DNA of 64,000 nucleotides from Polyangium spumosum (GCF_009649845.1 NZ_WJIE01000007.1:248001-312000); one strand, 5' to 3'. Shown: positions 1-8,980, counted from the stretch's first letter. Translations and numbers: made by a program. The notes: generated from the letters alone by a model not told the origin.

Positions 1-521
1 GTGCGGGTGAGGCCCTGGCCCATGTTCGTGAGCTTCGAGGCGCCGAAATCGAGGATCTTCAAGAAATCGCCGCCGCCCGCGCCACGCACGAGGAAGAGGT
101 TCGCCGGCTTCAAATCGCGGTGCACGATGCCGAGCGCGTGCGCCATGGAGAGGCCCGCGAGGAGCTGGAGGAGCAGCGACGCAGCCTCCTCGGGCGGGAG
201 CGGGCGGCGGCCCCGCAGGCGATCGGCGAGCGTCGCGCCGTCGAGGTATTCGAGGACGATGAATCGTCCCTCGGGGGCGCTGCCGGCGCCATGGACGAGG
301 ACGATGTGCTCGGAGCCGATGCGGCTCGCCGCCTCCGCCTCGCGCTCGAACCGCTGGACGATCTCATTGTTCTGGGAGAGCTCGCGGTGGAGGAGCTTCA
401 CCGCGACGCGATGGCCCCGCACGTCGTCGGTGGCCTCGTACACGGCGCTGACCGCGCCCTCGCCGAGGAACCGTACGACCCGGAAGCGCCCCGCGATGAG
501 ATGGCCAGGCTGGAGCTCCAT
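1..521 (-). CDS. Ser/Thr protein kinase, Hanks type (C-terminal part outside window)
   Basis: Only the first 173 residues lie in the window; the gene runs off its left edge. Reading from ATG at 521, the kinase core is clear: a Gly-rich loop GEGAVSAVYEA near residue 20, the VAVK lysine, the catalytic loop HRDLKPANLF and the metal-binding DFG in LDFGASK. No signal peptide or membrane segment precedes the kinase, so this part is cytoplasmic; myxobacterial kinases often carry a membrane segment and sensor domain further on, which cannot be seen here. The start lies 6 nt after the stop of the potA-like gene, so it is probably the last gene of the polyamine/GABA operon. Substrates are unknown. A link between polyamine uptake and phosphorylation is inference from position only. 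Confidence 0.9.
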   Translation of the reverse strand, partial: MELQPGHLIAGRFRVVRFLGEGAVSAVYEATDDVRGHRVAVKLLHRELSQNNEIVQRFEREAEAASRIGSEHIVLVHGAGSAPEGRFIVLEYLDGATLADRLRGRRPLPPEEAASLLLQLLAGLSMAHALGIVHRDLKPANLFLVRGAGGGDFLKILDFGASKLTNMGQGLTR

Positions 522-527
522 CGTCCA

Positions 528-1598
528 TCAAGCCTCGAGCACGACGGCGCTCTTGGGCTCCCAGCCGACGACGACCTGCGTGCCCGTCTCGATATGGCCA
601 TGCGAGGCGGGAGGCTCGGTCGCGACGACACGCTCGCCGCTCGAGAGGCGCACGACGGTCTTCCAGACGGAGCCGATGAAGACGGTCTCCTCGACCGTCC
701 CGGGGAGCGATACGCCGAGCGATTCGCCGCCCTCCGCCTTGCGAACCGTGACCATTTCGGGCCGCACGCTCAAGGAGACGCCGCGGCCGGCCTCGAGGAC
801 GGCGTCGGGCTCGATCGGGATCCGCGCATCGCCGAGGGAAAACACGTGGGCGGCGCCGTCGCGCCGGACCTCGCCCGCGAGCAGGTTGGTCTCGCCGATG
901 AAATCGGCGACGAACCGGGTCTTCGGGCGGTTGTAAATGGCGACGGGCGCGTCGATCTGCTCGATCCTCCCGCCGTTCATGACCGCGACGCGATCACTCA
1001 TCGTGAGCGCCTCCTCCTGGTCGTGCGTGACGTAGACGAACGTCATGCCGAGCTTGCGCTGGAGGCTCTTCAGCTCGAATTGCATCTCCTTGCGGAGCTT
1101 GAGGTCGAGGGCGCCGAGGGGCTCGTCGAGCAAGAGCACGGAGGGGCCGTTCACGATGGCGCGGGCCACGGCGACGCGCTGCTGCTGGCCGCCGGAGAGC
1201 TCGCGTGGCTTGCGCGCGGCGAGGCCGTCCATGCGCACCATGGCGAGCACGTCCGAGACCTTGCGCTCGATCTCGGCCTTGGGCAGGCGCTTCTGCTCGA
1301 GGCCATACGCGACGTTCTCGCGCACGGTCATGTGGGGGAAGAGGGCGTAGCTCTGGAAGACCGTGTTGACGTCGCGCTTGTAGGGCGGGAGCGCGCTGAC
1401 CTCACGGCCGCTCAGGAAAATCTCGCCCGAGGTGGGCATCTCGAAGCCGCCGATCATGCGGAGCGTGGTGGTCTTGCCGCAGCCGCTCGGGCCGAGGAAG
1501 GTGAGGAACTCCCCTTTCTCGATGGATAAATCGAGCGATTTGACGACCTCGACGTCGCCGAAGCGCTTCACGACCTTGCGTAGCTCGACGATCCTCAA
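528..1598 (-). CDS. potA: Polyamine ABC transporter ATP-binding protein, PotA type
   Basis: This is the ATPase that powers uptake by the adjacent permeases. The 356-residue length fits PotA. Visible motifs are Walker A GPSGCGKTT at 36-44, the Q-loop region VFQSYALFPHM, the signature LSGGQQQR at 133-140, Walker B VLLLDEP near 153-159 and the H-loop VYVTHDQEEA. A C-terminal TOBE-like domain follows from about residue 270, where PotA/FbpC-type ATPases sense or bind. ATG at 1598 overlaps the stop of the upstream permease gene by 4 bp (ATGA), which indicates translational coupling. The set with two permeases and a periplasmic binding protein is complete. Polyamine specificity is inferred from similarity to PotABCD and from the neighbouring catabolic genes; spermidine versus putrescine cannot be decided. 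Confidence 0.93.
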   Translation of the reverse strand: MRIVELRKVVKRFGDVEVVKSLDLSIEKGEFLTFLGPSGCGKTTTLRMIGGFEMPTSGEIFLSGREVSALPPYKRDVNTVFQSYALFPHMTVRENVAYGLEQKRLPKAEIERKVSDVLAMVRMDGLAARKPRELSGGQQQRVAVARAIVNGPSVLLLDEPLGALDLKLRKEMQFELKSLQRKLGMTFVYVTHDQEEALTMSDRVAVMNGGRIEQIDAPVAIYNRPKTRFVADFIGETNLLAGEVRRDGAAHVFSLGDARIPIEPDAVLEAGRGVSLSVRPEMVTVRKAEGGESLGVSLPGTVEETVFIGSVWKTVVRLSSGERVVATEPPASHGHIETGTQVVVGWEPKSAVVLEA

Positions 1599-2389
1599 TG
1601 TAATGACTCCTTGTCGCGGCCGCCGAGCGCGGTGCCGAGCAGGATGAGGGCGATGGATCCGGCGAAGACGAGGGTCGAGATGGCGTTGACCTCGGGAGAA
1701 ATGCCCCGGCGCATCATGGCCCAGATCTGGATGGGCAACGTGTTGTCGCCCGCGATGAGGAAAAACGTGACCGGAATCTCGTCGAGCGAGAGGGTGAACG
1801 AGAGGAGCGCCGAGCCGATGATCGCCGTCTTGATGTTTGGCAGGACGACCCGCCGGAACGTGGTGAGCGGCGGCGCGCCGAGGTCCGCCGAGGCCTCCTC
1901 GAGCGAAGGATCGAGGCGCTTCAACCGGGCATAGACCTGCGTGAGGGTGATGGCGATGAGGAAGGTGCCGTGGCCGATGAGCACGGCGAGCAGCGAGACG
2001 GGGACGCCGATGAGCGGGAAGAAGCTCAACATGGCGACGCCCGTGACGATGCCGGGCAAGGTGAGCGGCAGGAGGACGACGCGCTCGAGGACACGTTTGC
2101 CCGGAAAATCGTGGCGCGCGAGCGCGATGGCGCCGGGGACGCCGAGCAAGAGGCCGATCGCCGTGCCGCCGAGCGCGATGAGGACGCTGATCCGTAATGC
2201 CGCGAGGAGCTCGTCGTTCTCGAAGAGCTGCTGGTACCAGCGCAGGGAGAAGCCGCGCATCGGGAAGACGTTCACCGACTCGGGGTTGAACGAATACACG
2301 ACGACGACCACCATCGGCAGGTAGATGAACGCGAGGACGGCCGCCGCCGCGCTGCCGACGAGGAAGGTGGGCAGGTCAAAGCGGCGCAC
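1595..2389 (-). CDS. potC: Polyamine ABC transporter permease, PotC type
   Basis: Inner-membrane permease of 264 residues with about six hydrophobic segments, the first at residues 8-32. The cytoplasmic EAA-type loop that docks on the ATPase reads EEASADLGAPPLTTF followed by RVVLP, typical of PotC/PotI. The long periplasmic segment after the first helix, with FPMRGFSLRWYQQLF, is also characteristic. The gene overlaps potA by 4 bp and meets the stop of potB by a single base, so the permeases and ATPase form one translationally coupled block. It would form the channel together with PotB. Confidence 0.92.
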   Translation of the reverse strand: MRRFDLPTFLVGSAAAAVLAFIYLPMVVVVVYSFNPESVNVFPMRGFSLRWYQQLFENDELLAALRISVLIALGGTAIGLLLGVPGAIALARHDFPGKRVLERVVLLPLTLPGIVTGVAMLSFFPLIGVPVSLLAVLIGHGTFLIAITLTQVYARLKRLDPSLEEASADLGAPPLTTFRRVVLPNIKTAIIGSALLSFTLSLDEIPVTFFLIAGDNTLPIQIWAMMRRGISPEVNAISTLVFAGSIALILLGTALGGRDKESLH

Positions 2390-3315
2390 TAGCGCGCTCC
2401 TCCGAACCGGCCGCGGCCCGTCTCGAGGCTCGCGAACGCTCTCTCGGCGCGGGACGTGCTCTCGAGGAGCAGCACGACGACGACGAGCAGGACGATCCCC
2501 ACGACGGAGCCGAGCGGGCGATCGTTCGAGGTGCCGAACAGGTTCTGCACGACGTTCGAGATCATGAGGTTGTTGGTGCCGCCGAGCAGGACGGGCGCGA
2601 GGAAATCACCGAGCGTCAAGACGAACGCGAAGGTGCCGCCGGCGATGAGGCCGGGTAACGAGAGCGGCAGGACGATCCGGAAGAACGTGGTCAGGCGGCC
2701 GGCGCCGAGGTCCTTCGAGGCCTCGACGAGCGGGCGGGGGATCTGCTCGAAGGCGGTGTACACCGGCATGAGCACGAAGGGCGTGTAGATGTGGACGAGG
2801 CCGAGGATGATGGCCCATTCACTGTAGAGAAAGGCCTCGACGGGCGCGTCCGTGATCTTCGCCCATTGCAATGCCGAGTTCAGGATCCCCTCGCGGCCGA
2901 GGATGATCTTCCACGCATACGCGCGGACGATGTAGCTGACCCAGAGCGGGACGATGATGAGGCTGTAGAGCAGCTCCTTGTAGCGGCGCACCTTGAACGC
3001 GATGAAATACGCGAGCGGCACGCTGCAGAGCACGGCGAGGGCCGTGACCATCGCCGCGATCTTGAAGGTGTAGAGCAACGTGTCGCGGTAGAGGTCCTTC
3101 GTGAAGAAGGATTTCCACGGGTCGAGCGTGGGCTCGAGGACGACGTCGCCGATGTCGTTCGTGCTGAGGAAGCTCTGGAAAAACAGCGACAGGTAGGGGA
3201 TGACCAGGAAACAGACGAGCCAGAGCGCGGGGGGGAGGACGAGGAACAGGAGCGCCCGCCTCTTCGGCGGGGTGATCGCTTGATCCGATGCCTTCGCGGC
3301 GGGCGCCGTATCCAT
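2389..3315 (-). CDS. potB: Polyamine ABC transporter permease, PotB type
   Basis: Second inner-membrane permease, 308 residues, with an N-terminal cytoplasmic stretch of about 20 residues and six hydrophobic segments. The EAA loop reads VEASKDLGAGRLTTFFRIVL, matching the PotB/PotH family. It lies 10 nt downstream of the potD stop and shares one base with potC. The C-terminal tail (about 20 residues, Arg-rich) is slightly longer than usual. It pairs with PotC to form the translocation pore for the substrate delivered by PotD. Confidence 0.92.
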   Translation of the reverse strand: MDTAPAAKASDQAITPPKRRALLFLVLPPALWLVCFLVIPYLSLFFQSFLSTNDIGDVVLEPTLDPWKSFFTKDLYRDTLLYTFKIAAMVTALAVLCSVPLAYFIAFKVRRYKELLYSLIIVPLWVSYIVRAYAWKIILGREGILNSALQWAKITDAPVEAFLYSEWAIILGLVHIYTPFVLMPVYTAFEQIPRPLVEASKDLGAGRLTTFFRIVLPLSLPGLIAGGTFAFVLTLGDFLAPVLLGGTNNLMISNVVQNLFGTSNDRPLGSVVGIVLLVVVVLLLESTSRAERAFASLETGRGRFGGAR

Positions 3316-3325
3316 CGCCGAGGAC

Positions 3326-4474
3326 CTACTTCGCGCTCTTCACCTCGTTCCAGAGCTCGTTGTACTTCTTGCGGTCCTTGACCTGCTGCCAGAAATTGAG
3401 GCGCTTGAAGTAGTTGTCCGCCTCGGTCACGCAGGGGCTCTTCTTGAGGTCGTCGGACATGTGCTCCTTGGCCTTCGCGTTCGCCACGCAATACCCGCCC
3501 GTCGCCTCGAAGACGAGCGCCTGGGCCTTCGGCGTGGTGACGTAATCGAGGTACGCGAGCGCGAGGTCCTTGTTCTTCGAGGAGGAGGTGATCATGAGCC
3601 GATCGATCCAGCCCGTCGCGCCCTCCTCGGGGATCACGGCCTTGAGGTTGCCGCCCTCCGCGTTGACGTCCTTGACCGTGAGCGGCCAGCCGACGGCCAG
3701 GGCGATCTCCTTGTTCTTGAAGAGATCCTTGAGCTCACCCGCGGTCGCCCAGTACTTGCGGACCTGGGGCTTGAGCGCGACGAGCTGCTTCTTCGCCTCG
3801 GCGAGCTGCTCGTCCGTCATGTTGTAGAGCGCCGCCTGATCCGTCTTGTCGAGCCCCATCATCTGGCCGACGAGGTAGATGTTGGAGACGTCGTCCCAGA
3901 GGCTGACCTTGCCCTTGTATTGCGGGTCGTTGAAGACCTTCCAGCTCTTCGGCTCCTCCTTCACGACGTTCGCGTCGTAAATGAGGAAATCGGGGCCCCA
4001 CGTGAAAGGCACGCCGTAGACCTTGCCGTCCTTCTTGACGTCGTCGCGGTTCCGGAGCGCCTCGGCGAGCTCGCCGTAGCTCGCGATCTTCGTGGTGTCG
4101 ATCGGATCGACGAGGCCGCCCTGCACGAGGGTCGTCGCGACGTCCGAGGAGGGCGAGATGACGTCGTACACGCCCGGGCTCGACTTGAGCTTCGCCACGA
4201 GCTCGTCGCTCGTGCCGAAATACGTGTACTTGACGGTGACCTTGTACTTCTCCTCGAACCCCTTCGTGAACTTGGGATCGGCATACCCCTCCCACGTGAG
4301 CAGGTTCAGGGTCTGACCCTTCCACTTCTCGGCCGGGTCGGCCGGCTTCTGCGCGGGCGCCGCGCTGCCGGTCGGAGCCGCGCCCTCCGGCTTCTTTTCG
4401 CTCTGGCAGCCGAGCGACACGATCCCGAGCAGGGCGAGGCCCGCCGCCGATACCCACGAAGACAATCGAATCAT
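3326..4474 (-). CDS. potD: Polyamine-binding periplasmic protein, PotD type (probable lipoprotein)
   Basis: Substrate-binding protein for the importer, 382 residues from ATG at 4474. This start is chosen because GGAGG lies 7 nt upstream and because it begins directly with a signal peptide (MIRLSSWVSAAG...). The signal ends in SLGC, a slightly atypical lipobox, so lipid anchoring is likely but not certain. Mature PotD features include NLLTWEGYADP, the KLKSSPGVYDVISPSSD region that lines the ligand pocket, and the WGPDFLIYD segment. A low-complexity Ala/Pro/Lys linker follows the anchor. It is 28 nt downstream of the aldehyde dehydrogenase gene, in the same operon. The ligand is presumed to be putrescine, spermidine or a related amine; the pocket acidic residues were not individually assigned. 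Confidence 0.92.
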   Translation of the reverse strand: MIRLSSWVSAAGLALLGIVSLGCQSEKKPEGAAPTGSAAPAQKPADPAEKWKGQTLNLLTWEGYADPKFTKGFEEKYKVTVKYTYFGTSDELVAKLKSSPGVYDVISPSSDVATTLVQGGLVDPIDTTKIASYGELAEALRNRDDVKKDGKVYGVPFTWGPDFLIYDANVVKEEPKSWKVFNDPQYKGKVSLWDDVSNIYLVGQMMGLDKTDQAALYNMTDEQLAEAKKQLVALKPQVRKYWATAGELKDLFKNKEIALAVGWPLTVKDVNAEGGNLKAVIPEEGATGWIDRLMITSSSKNKDLALAYLDYVTTPKAQALVFEATGGYCVANAKAKEHMSDDLKKSPCVTEADNYFKRLNFWQQVKDRKKYNELWNEVKSAK

Positions 4475-4502
4475 CGCGAATCCTCCAATCCCGCAGACGG
4501 GT

Positions 4503-5954
4503 TCAACCCCGATACGAAATAACGGTCTTCCGCTCGCTGTACTCTTCCATCGCGTAGCGGACGCCCTCACGGCCGAGACCGGACTCCTTCACGCCGCCAT
4601 AAGGCATGTGATCGGCGCGATAGGTGGGGACCTCGTTGATCATGACGCCGCCGACCTCGAGATCCTCGGCAGCGCGACGCGCGACGCGCAGGCTGTCGGT
4701 GAAGACGCCCGCCTGGAGGCCATACTTCGAGCGGTTCACCGCCTCGATGGCCTCCCCCACGTCGCGATACGTGAGCAGGTTGAGCACGGGGCCGAAGACC
4801 TCCTCGCGCACGATCGCGAGCGCCTCGCCCGGTTTGTCGAGGACCGTCGGCGGAAGGACGTTGCCCTCGCGCTTGCCGCCACAAAGCACGGCCACGCCCG
4901 ATTTCTGGGCCTCGTCGATCCACGTCGTGATGCGATCGGCCGCCTTGCCGTCGATCACCGGGCCCACGAGCACGCCCTCGGCGCGCGGATCCCCCGTCTT
5001 GATGCGCGAGACCTCGTCCAGCAGAAAGCCGCGGAACGCCTCCTCGACGCTCTCCTCGACCCAGACGTTTTGCACGGAAATGCAGACCTGCCCCGCGTAC
5101 GCGAAGGCGCCATACGCCACGCGCGAGGCCGCGCGGACGAGGTCGGCACCGCCGTGCACGATGACGGCCGCATTGCCGCCGAGCTCGAGCACGACGCGCT
5201 TGCCACGCGCCATGCTTTGGATCGTCCAGCCGACGGAGGCGCTGCCCGTGAAGCTGACGATCGCGACACGTGGATCACGGATCGCCCGCCCCGTGACCTC
5301 GTTCGGCGCGGTGATCGTCTGGAGCGCGCCGAGCGGGATGGTCTCGCGGCTCTCCGAGACCTCGTTCGCCGCCGCCTCGAAGACCTCGGCGAGCAGGCGC
5401 ACCGCGCCCGGCGCCTGCGGCGCAGGCTTGACGAGCACGGGCGCGCCAATCGCGAGCGCAGGCGCGACCTTGTGCGCGACGAGGTTCAACGGGAAGTTGA
5501 AGGGCGTGATCGCGAGGACGGGCCCACGCGGGACGAAGAGGCTCGTGCCAGGCTCGTACGCGCGGCCGGCCGCGTCGATGTCGATCGGGAAGACCTCGCC
5601 GCCATACCGCTTCGTCTCCTCGGCGGCGACGGTGAAGGTCGTGATCGCGCGGGAGACCTCGGCGTCCGCGAGCGCCGCGGGCTTGCCGGCCTCGTCGACG
5701 ATCGACGCCACGAACTTCGCCCGGTCCTCATCGATCCGCCGCGCCATCGCGGCGAGCAAGCAGCTACGGAGGTACCGGCTCGTCTTGCGGAAGCGCGTCT
5801 GCGCCGCCTTCGCCGCGGCGAGCGCGCGCTCCATGAGCGCGTCGTCGGCCTCCTCGGCGACGGCGACGATGCGGCCGCTGTAGGGCGATTTGATGGTATG
5901 CGTCCGGGTCGACTCCCGCCACGCGCCGTCAATGAAGAGCAGGTGTCGACTCAT
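4503..5954 (-). CDS. NAD(P)-dependent aldehyde dehydrogenase (succinate-semialdehyde dehydrogenase candidate)
   Basis: A 483-residue ALDH superfamily enzyme oxidising an aldehyde to an acid. The catalytic Glu motif ELGGNA and the catalytic Cys in YAGQVCISVQ are present, as are the cofactor segments TPFNFPLN and FTGSASVGW. The YAGQVC-type active site resembles the lactaldehyde/phosphonoacetaldehyde dehydrogenase branch rather than classical GabD. The start overlaps the aminotransferase stop by 4 bp (ATGA). Because the preceding gene would release succinate semialdehyde from GABA, oxidation of that product to succinate is the simplest role, but this is inference from the operon. The alternative is another omega-semialdehyde. 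Confidence 0.88.
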   Translation of the reverse strand: MSRHLLFIDGAWRESTRTHTIKSPYSGRIVAVAEEADDALMERALAAAKAAQTRFRKTSRYLRSCLLAAMARRIDEDRAKFVASIVDEAGKPAALADAEVSRAITTFTVAAEETKRYGGEVFPIDIDAAGRAYEPGTSLFVPRGPVLAITPFNFPLNLVAHKVAPALAIGAPVLVKPAPQAPGAVRLLAEVFEAAANEVSESRETIPLGALQTITAPNEVTGRAIRDPRVAIVSFTGSASVGWTIQSMARGKRVVLELGGNAAVIVHGGADLVRAASRVAYGAFAYAGQVCISVQNVWVEESVEEAFRGFLLDEVSRIKTGDPRAEGVLVGPVIDGKAADRITTWIDEAQKSGVAVLCGGKREGNVLPPTVLDKPGEALAIVREEVFGPVLNLLTYRDVGEAIEAVNRSKYGLQAGVFTDSLRVARRAAEDLEVGGVMINEVPTYRADHMPYGGVKESGLGREGVRYAMEEYSERKTVISYRG

Positions 5955-7330
5955 GTGTTCCTCCCGTCAACAATCGGGGCTCCGGGTCGCCTCTCGGCGC
6001 CCTGCGCCCCGAACCCGAGTTCCACGAGCCCCGCTTCCAGGACCGCGAGCCCCTCGTCGAGCTCGTCGTCTTCCAGGGTGAGCGGCGGGGCCAGGCGAAT
6101 GACGTTGCCGTAGGTCCCGGCGCCGAGGACGACCAGGCCGTGCTGATAACAGTACTTCGCGAGCGCCCCGGCCGCGGCCTTGTCGGGCTCGCGTGTTTCC
6201 CTGTCCCGCACGAGCTCGATGCACCGCATGGGGCCGATGCCGCGCACGTCGCCGACGACCGGGAAGCGCTCTTTCCAGGCCGCGAGGCGCGCGCCGATGC
6301 GCTCGCCCACGGCGCGGATCCGCGCGAGGATCGCGCCGCCGCCTTCCTCGAAGCGGTCGAGCACGGCGAGCGCCGCCGCGCAGGCGAGGGGGTTTCCGCC
6401 GAAGGTGCCGCCGATCCCGCCCTCGACGGGCGCATCCATGATCTCGGCGCGCCCGACGACCGCGGAGATGGGCAGACCCGAGCCGAGCCCCTTCGCGAGC
6501 GTGACGAGGTCGGGCTCGATGCCGTAGTGCTCACACGCGAAGAGCGCGCCGGTGCGGCCGAAGCCCGTCTGGATCTCGTCGACGACGAGGACGATGCCGT
6601 GCTCCTTGCAGAAGCCCGCGAGCTCCTGCACGAACGCCGCGGGCGCGTCGACGAAGCCGCCCTCGCCGAGCACGAGCTCGATCACCACGGCGGCGACGTT
6701 GTTCGCGCCGACGTGGTGCAGGACGAGCTCACGCAGCTCGCGCATGGCCCACGCGGAGGCGTCGGGCTCGGGCGAGCGGTACGTGTACGGGAACGGCGTG
6801 CGGTAGACCTCGGGGCAAAACGGGGCGAAGCCCTGCCGATAGCCGACCTTGCTGGTCATGCTCATCGCGAGGTACGTGCGGCCGTGGAAGGCGTGGTCGA
6901 AGACGACGACGGCCTGCCGCTTCGTGTGCGCGCGGGCGATCTTGATGGCGTTCTCGACGGCCTCGGCGCCGCTGTTCGCGAGGAACGCCTTCTTCGCGAA
7001 GGCGCCCGGCGTGACGCGGCAGAGGCGCTCGCAGAGCGCGACGTAGCCCTCGTAAGGGACGACGTTGAAGCTCGTATGCAAGAACAGCTCGGCCTGCGTT
7101 TGCACGGCCCGGACGACGTCGGCCGGCGTGTGGCCGAGGTTCGTGACGGCGATGCCGGAGGCGAAATCGAGCAGCTTGTTGCCGTCGACGTCCTCGATCA
7201 CGGCGCCGTGCGCCTTCGCGACGAAGATGGGCGTGCCGTGGAACGGCCCCCGGGCGACCGCCGCGCGGCGCTGCTCCATGAGCGCCCGGCTCCGAGGCCC
7301 CGGGATCTCGGTCTTCAATTCGATCCGCAT
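5951..7330 (-). CDS. gabT: Class III aminotransferase, 4-aminobutyrate (GABA) transaminase type
   Basis: PLP enzyme of 459 residues, fold type I, class III. Diagnostic stretches are NSGAEAVENAIKIAR, FDHAFHGRTYLAMS, VDEIQTGFGRTGALFA (Asp binding the pyridine nitrogen) and TLAKGLGSGLP with the Schiff-base lysine. It is expected to move the terminal amino group of GABA, or a similar omega-amino acid or amine, to 2-oxoglutarate. It overlaps the downstream aldehyde dehydrogenase by 4 bp, the usual pairing for GABA degradation. Substrate choice among GABA, 5-aminovalerate and putrescine cannot be decided from sequence alone; its neighbours favour GABA formed from polyamines. Confidence 0.88.
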   Translation of the reverse strand: MRIELKTEIPGPRSRALMEQRRAAVARGPFHGTPIFVAKAHGAVIEDVDGNKLLDFASGIAVTNLGHTPADVVRAVQTQAELFLHTSFNVVPYEGYVALCERLCRVTPGAFAKKAFLANSGAEAVENAIKIARAHTKRQAVVVFDHAFHGRTYLAMSMTSKVGYRQGFAPFCPEVYRTPFPYTYRSPEPDASAWAMRELRELVLHHVGANNVAAVVIELVLGEGGFVDAPAAFVQELAGFCKEHGIVLVVDEIQTGFGRTGALFACEHYGIEPDLVTLAKGLGSGLPISAVVGRAEIMDAPVEGGIGGTFGGNPLACAAALAVLDRFEEGGGAILARIRAVGERIGARLAAWKERFPVVGDVRGIGPMRCIELVRDRETREPDKAAAGALAKYCYQHGLVVLGAGTYGNVIRLAPPLTLEDDELDEGLAVLEAGLVELGFGAQGAERRPGAPIVDGRNT

Positions 7331-7355
7331 GCGGGTCTCTCCCGAAAAACGCCGG

Positions 7356-8822
7356 CTAGTACCAGCCGAGCGGGGCCTCGTCCAGGTTGATGTTGACCTG
7401 CTTGGTCTCGAGATACGCCTCGATCCCGTAGAGCCCGAGCTCGCGCCCGGTGCCGCTCTGCTTGTAGCCGCCCCAGGGCATCTCGTTGAACGTCGGGTGA
7501 TAGGTGTTCACCCAGGTGATGCCGGCGCGCAGCTCGCGGATCACGCGGTGCGCGCGCGTGAGGCTCTTCGTCCAGACCGCGGCGGCGAGGCCGTACTCGG
7601 TGTCGTTCGCGAGCGCGATGGCCTCCTCCTCGGTGTCGAACGGCGTCACCGTGAGCACGGGCCCGAAGATCTCCTCGCGCGCGATGCGCATGGTGGGCTT
7701 GACGTCGACGAAGATCGTGGGCTCGAGGAAGTGCCCGTTCGCGAAGGCCGGATCCGAGGGCCTCTTGCCGCCGCAGACGAGCCGCGCGCCCTCCTCGAGG
7801 CCGATGCGGATGTACGACTCGACCTTGTCGCGGTGCGCCGCCGAGACGAGCGGGCCCATCTTCGTCGCGGGATCGAGGCCATGGCCGACCTTCACGCGCG
7901 GGATCTTCTCGACCATCGCGGCGACGAGTTTGTCGTGCAGCGAGCGCTCGACGAGCAAGCGTGATCCGGCGGAGCAGACCTCGCCCTGGTTGGCGAAGGC
8001 GCCGAAGAGGGCGCCGTCGACGGCGGCCTCGAAATCGGCGTCGGCGAAGACGATGTTCGGGTTCTTGCCGCCGAGCTCGAGCGTGACCTTCTTGAGGTTG
8101 CCCGCGGAGGCCTGGAGGATCTTGCGCCCCGTGACGGTGCCGCCGGTGAAGGCGACCTTGTCGACGCGCGCGCTCTCGGCGAGCTCCTCGCCCGCGCCGG
8201 CGCCGGGGCCCGTGAGGATGTTGACGACGCCGGGCGGAAAGCCGACCTCGCTCATGATGCGGCCAAGCTCGAGGGCGGTGAGGGGCGTGAGCTCGGAGGG
8301 CTTGAGCACGCACGTGTTGCCCGCGGCGAGGGCGGGGGCGAGCTTCCAGGCGGCCATGAGGAGCGGGTAGTTCCAGGGGATGATCTGGCCGCAGACGCCG
8401 AGGGGCTCACGGACGACGAAGCTGACGCTGTTGGCGGGGACGTTCATGGTCTCGCCGGCGATCTTGGTGGCGAGCCCGCCGTAGAACTCGAAGCAGTTGG
8501 CGGCGTCGGCGACGTCGAACTGGGCCTCGGCGAGGGGCTTGCCGCAGCTCTGGACCTCGAGGCGCGCGAGGGCGTCGGCCTCCTTGTTGACGGCGTCGGC
8601 GAGCTTGAAGAGGAGCTTGGCCCGATCGAGGGCGGTGGTCTTGCGCCAGGGCCCACGATCGAAGGCCTCGCGAGCGGCGTCGATGGCGCGGCGCGCGTCG
8701 TCGCGGCCGGCCTCGGGGACGGTGGCGACGAGCTCACCATTGGCCGGGTCGCGAAGCTCACGCGTCTGCCCGGACAGGCTGTCCACCCAATTCCCACCGA
8801 TGAGCATCTGATAGCGTTTCAT
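7356..8822 (-). CDS. Aldehyde dehydrogenase, betaine-aldehyde/aminobutyraldehyde type
   Basis: ALDH of 488 residues, first gene of the operon. Catalytic motifs are ELGGKNPNIVFADAD with the general-base Glu and FANQGEVCSAGSRLLVE with the nucleophilic Cys; PWNYPLLMAAWK and FTGGTVTGR bind the cofactor. This matches the betaine aldehyde/4-aminobutyraldehyde branch (BetB, PatD, PuuC). With a polyamine importer and GABA transaminase downstream, oxidation of 4-aminobutyraldehyde to GABA is the likely step. The enzyme making that aldehyde from putrescine is not in this operon. GGAGG lies about 7 nt before ATG at 8822. The second ALDH in this operon belongs to a different branch, so the two are not a recent duplication. 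Confidence 0.88.
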   Translation of the reverse strand: MKRYQMLIGGNWVDSLSGQTRELRDPANGELVATVPEAGRDDARRAIDAAREAFDRGPWRKTTALDRAKLLFKLADAVNKEADALARLEVQSCGKPLAEAQFDVADAANCFEFYGGLATKIAGETMNVPANSVSFVVREPLGVCGQIIPWNYPLLMAAWKLAPALAAGNTCVLKPSELTPLTALELGRIMSEVGFPPGVVNILTGPGAGAGEELAESARVDKVAFTGGTVTGRKILQASAGNLKKVTLELGGKNPNIVFADADFEAAVDGALFGAFANQGEVCSAGSRLLVERSLHDKLVAAMVEKIPRVKVGHGLDPATKMGPLVSAAHRDKVESYIRIGLEEGARLVCGGKRPSDPAFANGHFLEPTIFVDVKPTMRIAREEIFGPVLTVTPFDTEEEAIALANDTEYGLAAAVWTKSLTRAHRVIRELRAGITWVNTYHPTFNEMPWGGYKQSGTGRELGLYGIEAYLETKQVNINLDEAPLGWY

Positions 8823-8880
8823 TTCGCGGCCTCCTCCTCCCCTCGGAAGGCGGGGAGTCTACCCGGGAAGCCGGCAGCGG

Positions 8881-8980
8881 CGGGAGAAAAAAGGGGGCAG
8901 GGGCGGAGGAGGGGGCGAGGGGGACGGGAGGGGGAGCGGGGGCGGGGGTGGCTGGAGGGCCAAACCGGGGGGGCGGGACA
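8881..8980 (+). repeat. G-rich tract with about ten G-runs, upstream of the polyamine/GABA operon
   Basis: The plus strand holds about ten runs of three to seven Gs in 100 bases, with short A, C or AGC spacers and very little T. This fits several overlapping G-quadruplex patterns. It lies between the operon start at 8822 and the next gene end at 9057, on the strand opposite to the operon transcript. A polypurine/polypyrimidine triplex or simple mutational drift are alternatives. Confidence 0.6.

Noticed and set aside
120-1529. Long open frames antisense to clear genes, for example 120-1529 (+), 13308-15068 (+), 21942-23801 (+) and 53311-56130 (+, 939 codons)
   Set aside because: They lie opposite genes with complete family motifs and have low-complexity, Arg/Glu/Ala-rich products. 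They arise from high third-position G+C, which removes stops in the antisense frames.
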